20,785 nucleotides of DNA from JAUSKF01 sp964355005 (GCA_964355005.1 CAYHBX010000010.1:1-20785); one strand, 5' to 3'. Shown: positions 12,628-18,915, counted from the first letter of the stretch. The notes: generated from the letters alone by a model not told the origin. Numbers and translations: made by a program.

Positions 12628-13332
12628 CTAAAATGCTTCAAAGTCTCCGCGCCAAAGAGGAAATTCTTTTAGTTCGGCGATGCCGGTAAGAGGGGACCAG
12701 TCATGATCATCATTTTGGCAAAGACCAAATTTAGCGCCGCGGATCTTTTCCCGGCCACCTTTCGGCCGCATAGACGCTCCACAGCGATAACATTTTTTCT
12801 GCTGATCTATGCGAAATATCCATCGGTTTTGTAAACCTTGAAATAAAGAATCCTTAGAAAGAGCGGCAATGTAGGCCGCGGTCTGTAAATTGTAATCACG
12901 ATAGATTGATTGTGAAGTTTTGATGTCCAGCACGCCGAATTGGCCGCCAATCATCGCTAGAGCATCAATCGTGCCGGCATACCGGTGTTCCGTGTCATAA
13001 ATTCTCTGTTCAATGTTGGCAGTGTCTATTTGGATATTTTTTTGTTCTACCAGTTCCACTGCCGCCTTGATCGCCGGAGCGATACTTTCAGGAATCGCGG
13101 GATTCTCTCCTTTAAATATTTTTTCCATCGTATTGTGGATCAAGGTACCTTCTTCGGCGGAAATTTTTGTCTGCGCTACCGCCACGGCATAACTGGGAGC
13201 TTCCGCGTAATAATAAAGAAGCGCGGGTTTATTTTTTATCCCGACAATTTTTGTCACGCGCGGATACCAATTGCCATCAATGGTATATCCGCACTGTTCT
13301 TTGAAGTCTTCTACGGTTTTAAAATAATCCAT
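12628..13332 (-). CDS. RecB/Cas4-like PD-(D/E)XK nuclease with zinc-finger-like insert, apparent 3' frameshift
   Basis: 234 residues to the in-frame stop. Exonuclease-fold landmarks are in order: H66 in EGTLIHNTME, the D of GTIDAL (D123), LDIKTS with D136 and K138, and QTAAY (150-154), the Q-x-x-x-Y motif of RecB-family nucleases. An extra module has CYRC (181-184) and C205...H210, a likely zinc site. Unlike Cas4 there is no terminal cluster of cysteines for an Fe-S centre, and no cas genes are near. The reading frame ends GDFEAF-stop at 12628, but the next frame goes on as GAKKLWEWENENWLQKAGYL to a stop at 12557-12559, which looks like the true C-terminus after the loss of one T. The ATG follows CTAAA-type repeat sequence with no SD, 21 nt after murC; probably cotranscribed with it. 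Confidence 0.8.
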   Translation of the reverse strand: MDYFKTVEDFKEQCGYTIDGNWYPRVTKIVGIKNKPALLYYYAEAPSYAVAVAQTKISAEEGTLIHNTMEKIFKGENPAIPESIAPAIKAAVELVEQKNIQIDTANIEQRIYDTEHRYAGTIDALAMIGGQFGVLDIKTSQSIYRDYNLQTAAYIAALSKDSLFQGLQNRWIFRIDQQKKCYRCGASMRPKGGREKIRGAKFGLCQNDDHDWSPLTGIAELKEFPLWRGDFEAF

Positions 13333-13335
13333 ACA

Positions 13336-13372
13336 AAGTTTAGGATTTAGAGCTTAGAATTTAGAGTTTATT
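13336..13372. repeat. TTAGAATTTAGAG-type degenerate repeat across murC end and nuclease start
   Basis: On the minus strand the tract reads AAACTCTAAATTCTAAG, then CTCTAAATCCTAAAC. It encodes the last residues and stop of murC (NSKF-stop) and fills the space before the nuclease ATG, where no SD is found. Confidence 0.7.
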
Positions 13373-14733
13373 AACCCTGGGGTCAGCTCGTTAATGTTTC
13401 CGGCGCCCATCATTATGATGATAGGGTTTAGGGAATAGGGTTTAGGGAATAGGGAAGACAAGATGGAAATTAAAGTTTTTTTGAGATCCTTTTCCGGATA
13501 AGGGACATATATTGCCCCAATATCTCGGGCCAATTTTTTCGCCAGATTGCCACCCTTAATTCGTAATTCATCATTCATAATTCTAGTCCCCTGAGCTTCC
13601 CGGCCCGCTACCTGATAGGTGGGGAGGATAACCACCCGATTAGCCTCTTTAAAGGCTGTTTTAAAGCTATTATAGAGGGCAACGAGCCTCTTAGTCTGGT
13701 GGGGCTGAAAGACGCAAATAAGGGCATTTTTAGGCCATTTCTGCCTAAATCCCGCTAGGGTAGCCTTGATCTCGGAGGGATGATGGGCATAATCATCAAA
13801 TATCAGAGGCGAATTATGAATAATGAATGATGAATTAAGGCTTTTGCTCGCGCCAATTTTACCCATAATTCGTAATTCGTTATTCGTAATTCTCATCTTT
13901 CCTCGGTACTCCATCCTTCTCCAGGCGCCTTGATATTTTCCCAGCGCTGACAAAATAATTTTCTCTGGGATACCCAAAAAAGAGGCGACTGCGTAGGCGT
14001 TCAGGGCATTTTGGACGTTATGTTCCCCCGGAACTTTCAGTATCCGCCGGATCGTGTCCGCGATCTTTTTATCAGTCGGTCTTTCTACTACCGCATGGCA
14101 ACGCGTTTTGAATATTTCAAAAGATTTTTTCACGTTGGCAAAAGTTTTATAAAAATCCAGATGCTCCGCATCAATGTTAGTAATCGTCGCCACGAAAGGG
14201 GAGTAGTGATGGAAAGATGCCTTCCATTCATCGGCTTCCAATACTAAATAACCACCTTTTCCCTTGCGAAAGTTTTTGTTGCCGAACTCTTTTAATTTCG
14301 TGCCTACAATTACCATTGGGTCCAGTCCGGCTTCGATCAAGATCAGCGCCGTCATGGCAGTAGTTGTGCTTTTCCCGTGAGAACCGGCAATGGCGATTGT
14401 TTTGTAGGTCTTGGTCAGTTCGCCGACAACTTCGGGATAAGTACGGCAAGCTAAGCCAAGCTCACGGGCGCGCTTTAGTTCGGGATTATTTTCCGGAATC
14501 GCTTGATTATATATAACTAGGTTTATTCGCTCATTCGCGCGAATGAGCGAATGACGATGGCCAATAAAAACTTTCACGCCCTCTTTTTTTAGTTCGTCGG
14601 TGATGGAAGAAGGGGAGAGGTCCGATCCGCTAACCTGCCATTTTTCCGACAAAAAATACCGCGCCAAAGCGCTCATCCCAATCCCGCCGACACCAATGAG
14701 ATGAACCCGATTTCTTTGTTTGGCAGACATCAT
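13354..14733 (-). CDS. murC: UDP-N-acetylmuramate--L-alanine ligase with three repeat-derived insertions
   Basis: 459 residues. Adds L-Ala to UDP-MurNAc with ATP, the first step of peptide-stem assembly in the cytoplasm. The N-terminal domain has HLIGVGGIGMSALARYF (11-27), the ATP loop is IAGSHGKSTTTAM (115-127), then LEADEWKASF (165-174), TNIDAEHLDFY (185-195), PGEHNVQNALNAY (235-247), GAWRRMEYRG (269-278), FDDYAHHPSEI (312-322) and VFQPHQTKRL (341-350). All key motifs are intact. Against the family there are extra segments at about 280-308, 383-394 and 428-438, each encoded by low-complexity repeat DNA that also occurs between genes. All keep the frame and lie between conserved blocks, so the enzyme is probably active. 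The ATG pair at the start has no SD and is preceded by the same repeat family (14739-14774). Confidence 0.93.
   Translation of the reverse strand: MMSAKQRNRVHLIGVGGIGMSALARYFLSEKWQVSGSDLSPSSITDELKKEGVKVFIGHRHSLIRANERINLVIYNQAIPENNPELKRARELGLACRTYPEVVGELTKTYKTIAIAGSHGKSTTTAMTALILIEAGLDPMVIVGTKLKEFGNKNFRKGKGGYLVLEADEWKASFHHYSPFVATITNIDAEHLDFYKTFANVKKSFEIFKTRCHAVVERPTDKKIADTIRRILKVPGEHNVQNALNAYAVASFLGIPEKIILSALGKYQGAWRRMEYRGKMRITNNELRIMGKIGASKSLNSSFIIHNSPLIFDDYAHHPSEIKATLAGFRQKWPKNALICVFQPHQTKRLVALYNSFKTAFKEANRVVILPTYQVAGREAQGTRIMNDELRIKGGNLAKKLARDIGAIYVPYPEKDLKKTLISILSSLFPKPYSLNPIIIMMGAGNINELTPGLINSKF
13421..13456. repeat. ATAGGGTTTAGGGA tandem repeat inside murC
   Basis: The 14-nt unit ATAGGGTTTAGGGA is present about two and a half times in tandem. 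Read on the minus strand it encodes LFPKPYSLNPI just before the conserved MMGAGNINEL. Confidence 0.85.
13556..13584. repeat. AT-rich repeat inside murC (insertion 2)
   Basis: TTAATTCGTAATTCATCATT and following CATAATTCT on the plus strand; encodes RIMNDELRIK between VAGREAQG and NLAKKLA. Same family as 13811-13896 and 3402-3480. Confidence 0.8.
13811..13896. repeat. Imperfect palindromic AT-rich element inside murC (insertion 1)
   Basis: Two arms, 13811-13838 and 13864-13896, are inverted repeats of each other over about 27 positions with only a few mismatches, mostly C opposite A in the RNA. A 25-nt centre (AGGCTTTTGCTCGCGCCAAT and onward) separates them. The element is in frame and encodes about 28 extra residues between EYRGK and the FDDYAHHP motif. 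Confidence 0.8.
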
Positions 14734-14738
14734 AAATA

Positions 14739-14774
14739 GATATTGAATAACGAATTAGGAATAATGAATTATGG
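14739..14774. repeat. GAATAACGAATTAGGAAT-type repeat upstream of murC
   Basis: ATTGAATAACGAATTAGGAA and then TAATGAATTATG, 6 nt before the murC start on the other strand; same family as the murC insertions. It stands where an SD would be expected. Confidence 0.65.
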
Positions 14775-14807
14775 AAATACCAATAAATGGTAGCAGGAAA
14801 AAACCGC

Positions 14808-14836
14808 TTGAACCAATAAAATATCTGTTCTATGAT
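14808..14836 (+). promoter_or_regulatory. Predicted sigma-70 promoter of the 140-residue gene
   Basis: TTGAAC (14808-14813) and TATGAT (14831-14836) are 17 nt apart, 30 nt before the ATG at 14867. Its position rules out the longer in-frame start at 14771. Confidence 0.65.
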
Positions 14837-14866
14837 ACTGGCAGTTCGATAAAAAAGGAGCTCGCT

Positions 14867-15289
14867 ATGTTTGAATCAAACCGGAAGTTAGTAGAGTTTA
14901 GCCGAAGATTGCTGGACCTGACTCTTAGCGGAAAGCTGGTCTGGGGCGAATCCGGAGTGGGTTTTGCGGCAGTGGTAGCGGTGGGGGATAAAAGGATTAG
15001 GATAGAACTCCAACACGTGGAAGGTCCTATCTGGGATCTACCACACAACACCCAGGACAGCCCCCTGGACTCCTGGATGTGCGTACGCGATGATGAGCGA
15101 GGTGACCCGATCTTCTTGAGCCGCGGCTATCCCGAGATTTGCAATTTACTGTCCGGAGTAGAAAAACGTGTTCGAAAGGATCAGAAAGATAGAGGAGTGG
15201 CTCGAGAGCCAAATACTTGGCGTGAAAACTATGACTGGCTGGACAGCAACGAATTCTCCGACCTTCGGAAAAAGCTGGAAAATCTTTAA
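14867..15289 (+). CDS. Hypothetical soluble protein
   Basis: 140 residues. Starts with a helix (FESNRKLVEFSRRLLDLTLSG) followed by KLVWGES and beta-rich GVGFAAVVAVGDKRIRIELQH, then an acidic, tryptophan-containing middle and a charged helical C-terminus (VEKRVRKDQKDRG, DLRKKLENL). The opening 'helix then GKLVW' is seen in various small uncharacterised proteins; no function can be assigned. The start is fixed by AAGGAG 6 nt upstream and by the promoter just before it; an in-frame ATG at 14771 lies upstream of that promoter. A hairpin-T terminator follows within 20 nt of the stop, making it a self-contained unit. Confidence 0.75.
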   Translation: MFESNRKLVEFSRRLLDLTLSGKLVWGESGVGFAAVVAVGDKRIRIELQHVEGPIWDLPHNTQDSPLDSWMCVRDDERGDPIFLSRGYPEICNLLSGVEKRVRKDQKDRGVAREPNTWRENYDWLDSNEFSDLRKKLENL

Positions 15290-15301
15290 TCTAGCAATGC
15301 C

Positions 15302-15329
15302 AAATCCGCCCCTTCGGGCGGTTTTTTAT
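15302..15329 (+). terminator. Rho-independent terminator
   Basis: CCGCCC (15306-15311), loop CTTC, GGGCGG (15316-15321), then six T. It ends the 140-residue gene; the last T is shared with the -35 of the next promoter. Confidence 0.9.
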
Positions 15330-15357
15330 TGCATGGGCATTAGGAATGGGTTATATT
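15329..15357 (+). promoter_or_regulatory. Predicted sigma-70 promoter of the lipoprotein gene
   Basis: TTGCAT (15329-15334) and TATATT (15352-15357) are 17 nt apart, 31 nt before the GTG start. Confidence 0.7.
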
Positions 15358-15388
15358 GTTGTAGGTTCATTTGATAGGAGGGCCGCCC

Positions 15389-16024
15389 GTGGCCACTTTT
15401 GTTTTTAGTATCACCGGCCGGATCCTAATCGTAATTGCCGGTAGTTTAATAATTGGTGGGTGTAAACCGAAACAAACGGATAATGGCAACCAGTTGCCGC
15501 CTGTTGTTGAGCCCGAAGAGGGTTCAGAGCACAATCAGCCGATGCCGGATCCGCCGGACGAGGCTCCTCCACTGCCGTCGGTACCCGATCCGATTCCGCC
15601 AGCGCCGGACCCCGCGCCTCCCGATGATCCGAAGCCACCTCCCGTTCCGGACCAAGATCCTTCCGAACCGAACTGGGATTCAGCCGCACACACGGAGATC
15701 GGAACCGGAGAGTTTGTTTACGATCCGGATAGGAAGATTTGGTTATGCTATTCCCGAGACACGTCCAGTGTGGTTTGGAAGATCATCGGTACGGGAAAAT
15801 ATCCGGTACCGAAGGAATTGGATGCCGCAGCGATCTGCGATTGCTGCGGATATCACGGAATTAAAGTGGTACTAATGACTCCGAAAGAATGGGACGACTC
15901 CTCGGCCGGACAGGAAAAGGGGAGGGTCGTGAAGCGAGCGGTAGTAATGCTTACCGCAGATACCAAATTTGACGGTCCCGGTTGCGGCGGAACCTGCAGC
16001 TGTGATAAAGAACGGAAAAAATAA
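15389..16024 (+). CDS. Proline-rich lipoprotein with C-terminal cysteine clusters
   Basis: 211 residues. The N-terminal hydrophobic segment (about 11-24, RILIVIAGSLIIGG) ends at a lipobox-like IGGC with C25 as the likely lipidated residue. A linker of about 75 residues (30-105) is very rich in Pro, Asp and Glu (PPDEAPPLPSVPDPIPPAPD), long enough to reach through a cell envelope. The C-terminal domain has YDPDRKIWLCYSRD, then CDCCGY and later GCGGTCSC, six or more cysteines that could bind metal or form disulfides. The function is unknown; an envelope- or surface-anchored protein is the natural inference. The start is GTG at 15389, 7 nt after TAGGAGG; a TTG at 15371 would include the SD itself. 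Single gene with promoter and terminator. Confidence 0.8.
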   Translation: MATFVFSITGRILIVIAGSLIIGGCKPKQTDNGNQLPPVVEPEEGSEHNQPMPDPPDEAPPLPSVPDPIPPAPDPAPPDDPKPPPVPDQDPSEPNWDSAAHTEIGTGEFVYDPDRKIWLCYSRDTSSVVWKIIGTGKYPVPKELDAAAICDCCGYHGIKVVLMTPKEWDDSSAGQEKGRVVKRAVVMLTADTKFDGPGCGGTCSCDKERKK

Positions 16025-16027
16025 TTT

Positions 16028-16080
16028 GCCGCCCACCCGGGCGGGCGTGTCCCATACATAGTCTATGTGTGGGATTTTTT
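16028..16080 (+). terminator. Tandem hairpins ending in a T-tract
   Basis: A first GC hairpin (CCGCCC...GGGCGG, about 16029-16044) is followed by CCCATACATA (16051-16060), loop GTC, TATGTGTGGG (16064-16073) and ATTTTTT. The second resembles the terminator at 10651-10681. Confidence 0.85.
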
Positions 16081-16116
16081 GTCCTTAGTCAGCCGAAGAA
16101 TTGCCGTCATTAGTGA

Positions 16117-16200
16117 ATCGGGGAGTGCCTAGTTTGAAAGGGTTCTCCTGTCGCACAAGGTAGGTTTTGCGACAGGTAAGCCCACCTAAGGCGGGTAAGC
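16117..16200. other. Structured intergenic region between convergent genes
   Basis: CCTGTCGCA (16147-16155) and TGCGACAGG (16168-16176) form a 9-bp stem. CCCACC (16181-16186) and GGCGGG (16190-16195) form a second with loop TAA, fully paired (with one G-U) only on the minus strand. GGTAAGC occurs twice (16175-16181 and 16194-16200). Loop bases TAGGT (16161-16165) could pair with ACCTA (16184-16188). There is no open reading frame. It may be a small RNA or read-through 3' end; nothing known was recognised. 16081-16116 shows nothing. Confidence 0.3.
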
Positions 16201-16202
16201 CT

Positions 16203-16226
16203 ATTCAAAACCGGGGTCTCCCCCGG
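16203..16226 (-). terminator. Rho-independent terminator of the 151-residue gene
   Basis: CCGGGG (16211-16216), loop TCTC, CCCCGG (16221-16226), followed on the minus strand by TTTTGAAT. It is 50 nt past the stop codon, after an ACTTTATAA low-complexity spacer (16238-16272). Confidence 0.7.
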
Positions 16227-16275
16227 CTCTGAATTTCATTTTACTTTATAAACTTTATAACCTTATAACTTTTTA

Positions 16276-16731
16276 CTACTTGAGCGTCGCCTCAAAATCC
16301 TCTATCGCTTTCACGACTTGTGATTCGTCGTCCAAGTCCTCAATGAAAATGACATGGCTCCGGTTGATCTTCATTTCGTCTTTAGGTTTATGAAGCTCTG
16401 CCGCGCCCAGCTTGGCTAGACTGATAGATGTTTGGGGCTGTTGGGTAGCTTTTTTGTCTTGGACCGGCTGTAAGACCTGGCTAACCTGCAAATAATAGAC
16501 GTTCCGAAGGGTTACGTAGTTACCATTCAGATTAGATGCCCGTCCGAAATAGACCTGCCCATTACTCAAAAAGACCGCCTGAAAGGGTTGCTTACCCAGT
16601 AGGGAAGGCACTTTTAATTTTTCCAATCCCCCGTTCTGCCACATATAATATCCGAGCAGTAACAGGACCGCGACCACCGCCAAAACCACTACGCTGATAA
16701 TTGTTTTCCTGTATGAAACCTTTTTTTCCAT
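16276..16731 (-). CDS. Conserved hypothetical protein with single N-terminal transmembrane helix
   Basis: 151 residues. Basic N-terminus (MEKKVSYRK), one transmembrane helix (about 10-29, TIISVVVLAVVAVLLLLGYY), then an outside domain with FQAVFLSNGQVYFGRA (50-65), NGNYVTLRNVYYLQVSQ and the terminal INRSHVIFIEDL. From memory this FLSNGQVYFG...LRNVYYL protein is widespread in Patescibacteria and uncharacterised; I cannot confirm its distribution here. The extracellular part may be a small beta-rich domain. No SD before the ATG; a promoter overlapping the end of map could give it separate transcription. It sits where infA or rpmJ would follow map in most bacteria. Confidence 0.75.
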   Translation of the reverse strand: MEKKVSYRKTIISVVVLAVVAVLLLLGYYMWQNGGLEKLKVPSLLGKQPFQAVFLSNGQVYFGRASNLNGNYVTLRNVYYLQVSQVLQPVQDKKATQQPQTSISLAKLGAAELHKPKDEMKINRSHVIFIEDLDDESQVVKAIEDFEATLK

Positions 16732-16761
16732 GTTTTTATAATTTAAATTTCCGACTTATTT

Positions 16762-16790
16762 ATTATATCAAATCAAAGTAAGGATTTCAG
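16762..16790 (-). promoter_or_regulatory. Predicted promoter overlapping the 3' end of map
   Basis: On the minus strand CTGAAA (16785-16790) and TATAAT (16762-16767) are 17 nt apart; the -35 is within map codons. It would drive the 151-residue gene. Confidence 0.55.
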
Positions 16791-17526
16791 TGCCGTTTTC
16801 GGTGAGCGCCACCGTGTGTTCAAAGTGAGCCGACAGACTGCCGTCAGCGGTAGCATAACTGTCATCTTTTAACTGAACGATCTCCGGCCGTCCGGCGATA
16901 GTCATCGGCTCAATAGCGATAACCAGGCCCGTTTTCAGGACCGGACCGCTCCCCTTTTCGTCTTCATTAAAAACGCTAGGCTCTTCGTGTAGGTCTTTTC
17001 CAATCCCATGACCGGTTAGACCTTCCGCGACAGAAAATCCATTCCGTTTAACAATGTTAGCGATCGCGTGGCCAATATCACCAAGATGTTTACCGACGTT
17101 TGCCGCCTTAATGCCTTCAAAAAGGGCTTTTTCGGTAACCTTCAACAACTTCTCGGCCTCCGCGCTGATCTTCCCGATCCCAACGGTCCAGGCGGCATCG
17201 GCTTTGTATCCTTGATAATCCACGCCAAAATCCAATTTCAAAATATCCCCCTCTTTAAGTTTGTAATCCTTTGGGGTGCCGTGAACAACTACTTCATTAA
17301 CGGAAGCGCAGACTGAATACGCATAGGCTCTAGCGGCGCCATGTGGTTTATAACCCAAAAAAGCCGGCTTTCCGCCCGCCTTGACCACCAAGTCGTGTGT
17401 CAGTTGATTTAGCTTGCGCAAATTTATTCCGGGAACCGCTTCCGCGAGGACTGCCTTGGCAACCTTCGCCAAGATGTTACCGGCCTGCCGGATTTTTTCT
17501 ATTTCTTCGTTTGATTTTAAAATCAT
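16768..17526 (-). CDS. map: Methionine aminopeptidase, type I
   Basis: 252 residues, the usual short type I form. Removes the initiator methionine from new proteins. The five metal ligands are all present: D99 (KLDFGVD), D110 (KADAAW), H173 (GHGIGKDLHE), E206 (AIEPM) and E236 (FEHTVAL); H82 (VVVHG) and H180 complete the active site. It has no N-terminal SH3-binding or zinc extension. It follows adk as in many bacterial ribosomal-protein clusters, with a 69-nt gap holding a palindromic AT repeat. No SD before the ATG. Confidence 0.96.
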   Translation of the reverse strand: MILKSNEEIEKIRQAGNILAKVAKAVLAEAVPGINLRKLNQLTHDLVVKAGGKPAFLGYKPHGAARAYAYSVCASVNEVVVHGTPKDYKLKEGDILKLDFGVDYQGYKADAAWTVGIGKISAEAEKLLKVTEKALFEGIKAANVGKHLGDIGHAIANIVKRNGFSVAEGLTGHGIGKDLHEEPSVFNEDEKGSGPVLKTGLVIAIEPMTIAGRPEIVQLKDDSYATADGSLSAHFEHTVALTENGTEILTLI

Positions 17527-17555
17527 TTGAGACTTAACTAATATAACTAATTTCT

Positions 17556-17600
17556 CGAATATACAAATAATTCGTATATTCGGGCCATTCGTATATTAGA
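17556..17600. repeat. CGAATATAC inverted repeat between map and adk
   Basis: CGAATATAC (17556-17564) and GTATATTCG (17574-17582) form a 9-bp stem. A third copy (ATTCGTATATTAG, 17588-17600) overlaps the adk stop codon. It is another variant of the AT-rich repeat families. Confidence 0.65.
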
Positions 17601-18279
17601 ACAATTTAGATTTCAACTGCTCAAAGACTACATAAGGCAGTGGCGTACCGTCAACTTCGTGAATATCATATCCCTGTCTTTTTAATTCATCCACGATCGG
17701 CTTAGTGCGCTCCTCGTATTCTTTAATGCGAGTCTGGAGAACCTCCGGATTGTCTACGGCGCGCGTGCGGAGTTTCGCTCCGCAAAGCGGACATTCAGTG
17801 TGGTGATGGGTGGAATCGTTATATAAAATCGCCGTGGCGCACAATGAGCATACCTTGCGGTTAGCGTTACGTTTGATGGCTATCTGCGGATCAATTTTTA
17901 AAAATACGAATTGCACGTTCTCTTTGCCGTAAAGTTTTTCCAGAACCGCCACTAGTCCCACATTCTTTTCATCACCAAAGGCCTCAAACATTGTCCGGGG
18001 CGATCCGCTGAAAACAATATTAAAACCGGACTCCCCTATTTCCACGGATTTTTTCGCTGTCAGTTTCAAAACGAATTCCGGCGTCACTAATCTTCCGGCA
18101 TCAAAATTTTCTTTCTCCTTTTTTATTTCCGGATCTTTCAAATTTTCCGGATCATTCAGAAACTGCTCCAGAATTTTACCGGTATCAAAGTGGATATAGT
18201 TTTTCGTCCAAGCCAAAAGATTGGCCTGTGTCCCCTTCCCCGACCCCGGCGGTCCATAAATCGCAACTGCTTTTGCCAT
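17596..18279 (-). CDS. adk: Adenylate kinase, zinc-lid type
   Basis: 227 residues. Converts ATP + AMP to two ADP. P-loop GPPGSGKGT (9-17), AMP-site HFDTGKILEQF (30-40), and a long LID with C144-x2-C147...C163-x2-C166 that should bind zinc. Divergence from the family: the usual GFPRT reads GSPRT (92-96) and the LID R-x-D-D reads RAVDN (173-177), so one acid appears lost. Placement next to map and near secY supports adenylate kinase over another nucleotide kinase. The start is taken at the ATG of MAKAVAIYG; an in-frame ATG at 18309 would add ten residues and overlaps an extended -10 (TGGTAAAAT, 18300-18308) that better fits as promoter. No SD. Confidence 0.9.
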   Translation of the reverse strand: MAKAVAIYGPPGSGKGTQANLLAWTKNYIHFDTGKILEQFLNDPENLKDPEIKKEKENFDAGRLVTPEFVLKLTAKKSVEIGESGFNIVFSGSPRTMFEAFGDEKNVGLVAVLEKLYGKENVQFVFLKIDPQIAIKRNANRKVCSLCATAILYNDSTHHHTECPLCGAKLRTRAVDNPEVLQTRIKEYEERTKPIVDELKRQGYDIHEVDGTPLPYVVFEQLKSKLF

Positions 18280-18310
18280 TTGTTTATTTAATACAAATAA
18301 TTTTACCATA

Positions 18311-18345
18311 TCAAATAAAAAGTCCCGAACTCTCGTTCGGGACTT
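18311..18345 (-). terminator. Strong Rho-independent terminator
   Basis: AAGTCCCGAAC (18320-18330), TCTC loop on the plus strand, GTTCGGGACTT (18335-18345), then TTTATTTG on the minus strand. It follows the 185-residue gene and separates it from adk. Confidence 0.9.
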
Positions 18346-18357
18346 GGCAGTCGTCGC

Positions 18358-18915
18358 TTACGCGACGCCGTTATTTTTCAGGAACTTTTCGCGGATCTGC
18401 TGGATCCTCGCTCGGTTGTCCAGCCAAAGAGCGAAGTCGGTGAGGTTTAAAGAGAAATGGTAGTTACCTACCCGTTCCCAAGATCGATTGATGGCGAACC
18501 TATGAAGTTCATCATCTACATGGATCATCTCTTTTCCGCACCGTAGGACTCTGTGTTTGGACCGCCACCAGAAACCCTCCAGAAATAGCTCACGCCCCTC
18601 GTACTTTATCAGCTCTCTGCGATCCAGGATTGGAGTGGCCGCGGCGGCCTCTAGTTCGCGCATACTCTGTTCGTCCCATCGGCTCGTTACTGTACCCCCG
18701 ATGATTCCACAGGATATGAGCGCAGCGAATATTTCGCCAAAGATCAGATTTTCCTTGGAGAGAACTCCGAGCGACCAAGAAGCAAACAATCCTGCGGCCA
18801 CCACGATATAACAAATGCCCACGATCGCGAGGGGCCACAATGAAAACTTGAGCGGAATTTGTTTCTGGTTGTTTTCCGGTGCCGGATCCACGTAATCTGT
18901 CTCTTTTTCATTCAC
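18358..18915 (-). CDS. Hypothetical membrane protein inserted between secY and adk
   Basis: 185 residues. Two transmembrane segments, about 27-50 (WPLAIVGICYIVVAAGLFASW) and 58-76 (IFGEIFAALISCGIIGGTV), then a soluble C-terminal part of about 105 residues with GRELFLEGFWWRSKHRVLRCG, MIHVDDELHRF, NYHFSLNLTDFALWLDNRAR and a charged end. No family recognised. The start is GTG at 18913-18915, 7 nt after AGAGG. It has a -35/-10 pair with 17-nt spacing upstream and a strong terminator downstream, so it is an independent unit placed within the normally compact secY-adk-map cluster, like the other orphan genes here. The stop codon lies in the loop of a small CGTCGC/GCGACG hairpin. Confidence 0.75.
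   Translation of the reverse strand: MNEKETDYVDPAPENNQKQIPLKFSLWPLAIVGICYIVVAAGLFASWSLGVLSKENLIFGEIFAALISCGIIGGTVTSRWDEQSMRELEAAAATPILDRRELIKYEGRELFLEGFWWRSKHRVLRCGKEMIHVDDELHRFAINRSWERVGNYHFSLNLTDFALWLDNRARIQQIREKFLKNNGVA

Noticed and set aside
12628..13332. Cas4 assignment for the nuclease
   Set aside because: The four-cysteine Fe-S pattern of Cas4 is not present and there are no cas genes or arrays in the window.
13333..13896. Repeat-bearing region considered as a CRISPR array
   Set aside because: Units are degenerate, of unequal spacing and without unique spacers, and most are inside the murC frame.
14771..14866. Upstream start of the 140-residue gene
   Set aside because: The segment contains repeat sequence and the predicted -35/-10, and a good SD precedes the later ATG.
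15411..15875. Open frames on both strands over the lipoprotein gene
   Set aside because: They result from the GC-rich proline-coding stretch; the lipoprotein frame alone has SD, signal peptide and terminator.
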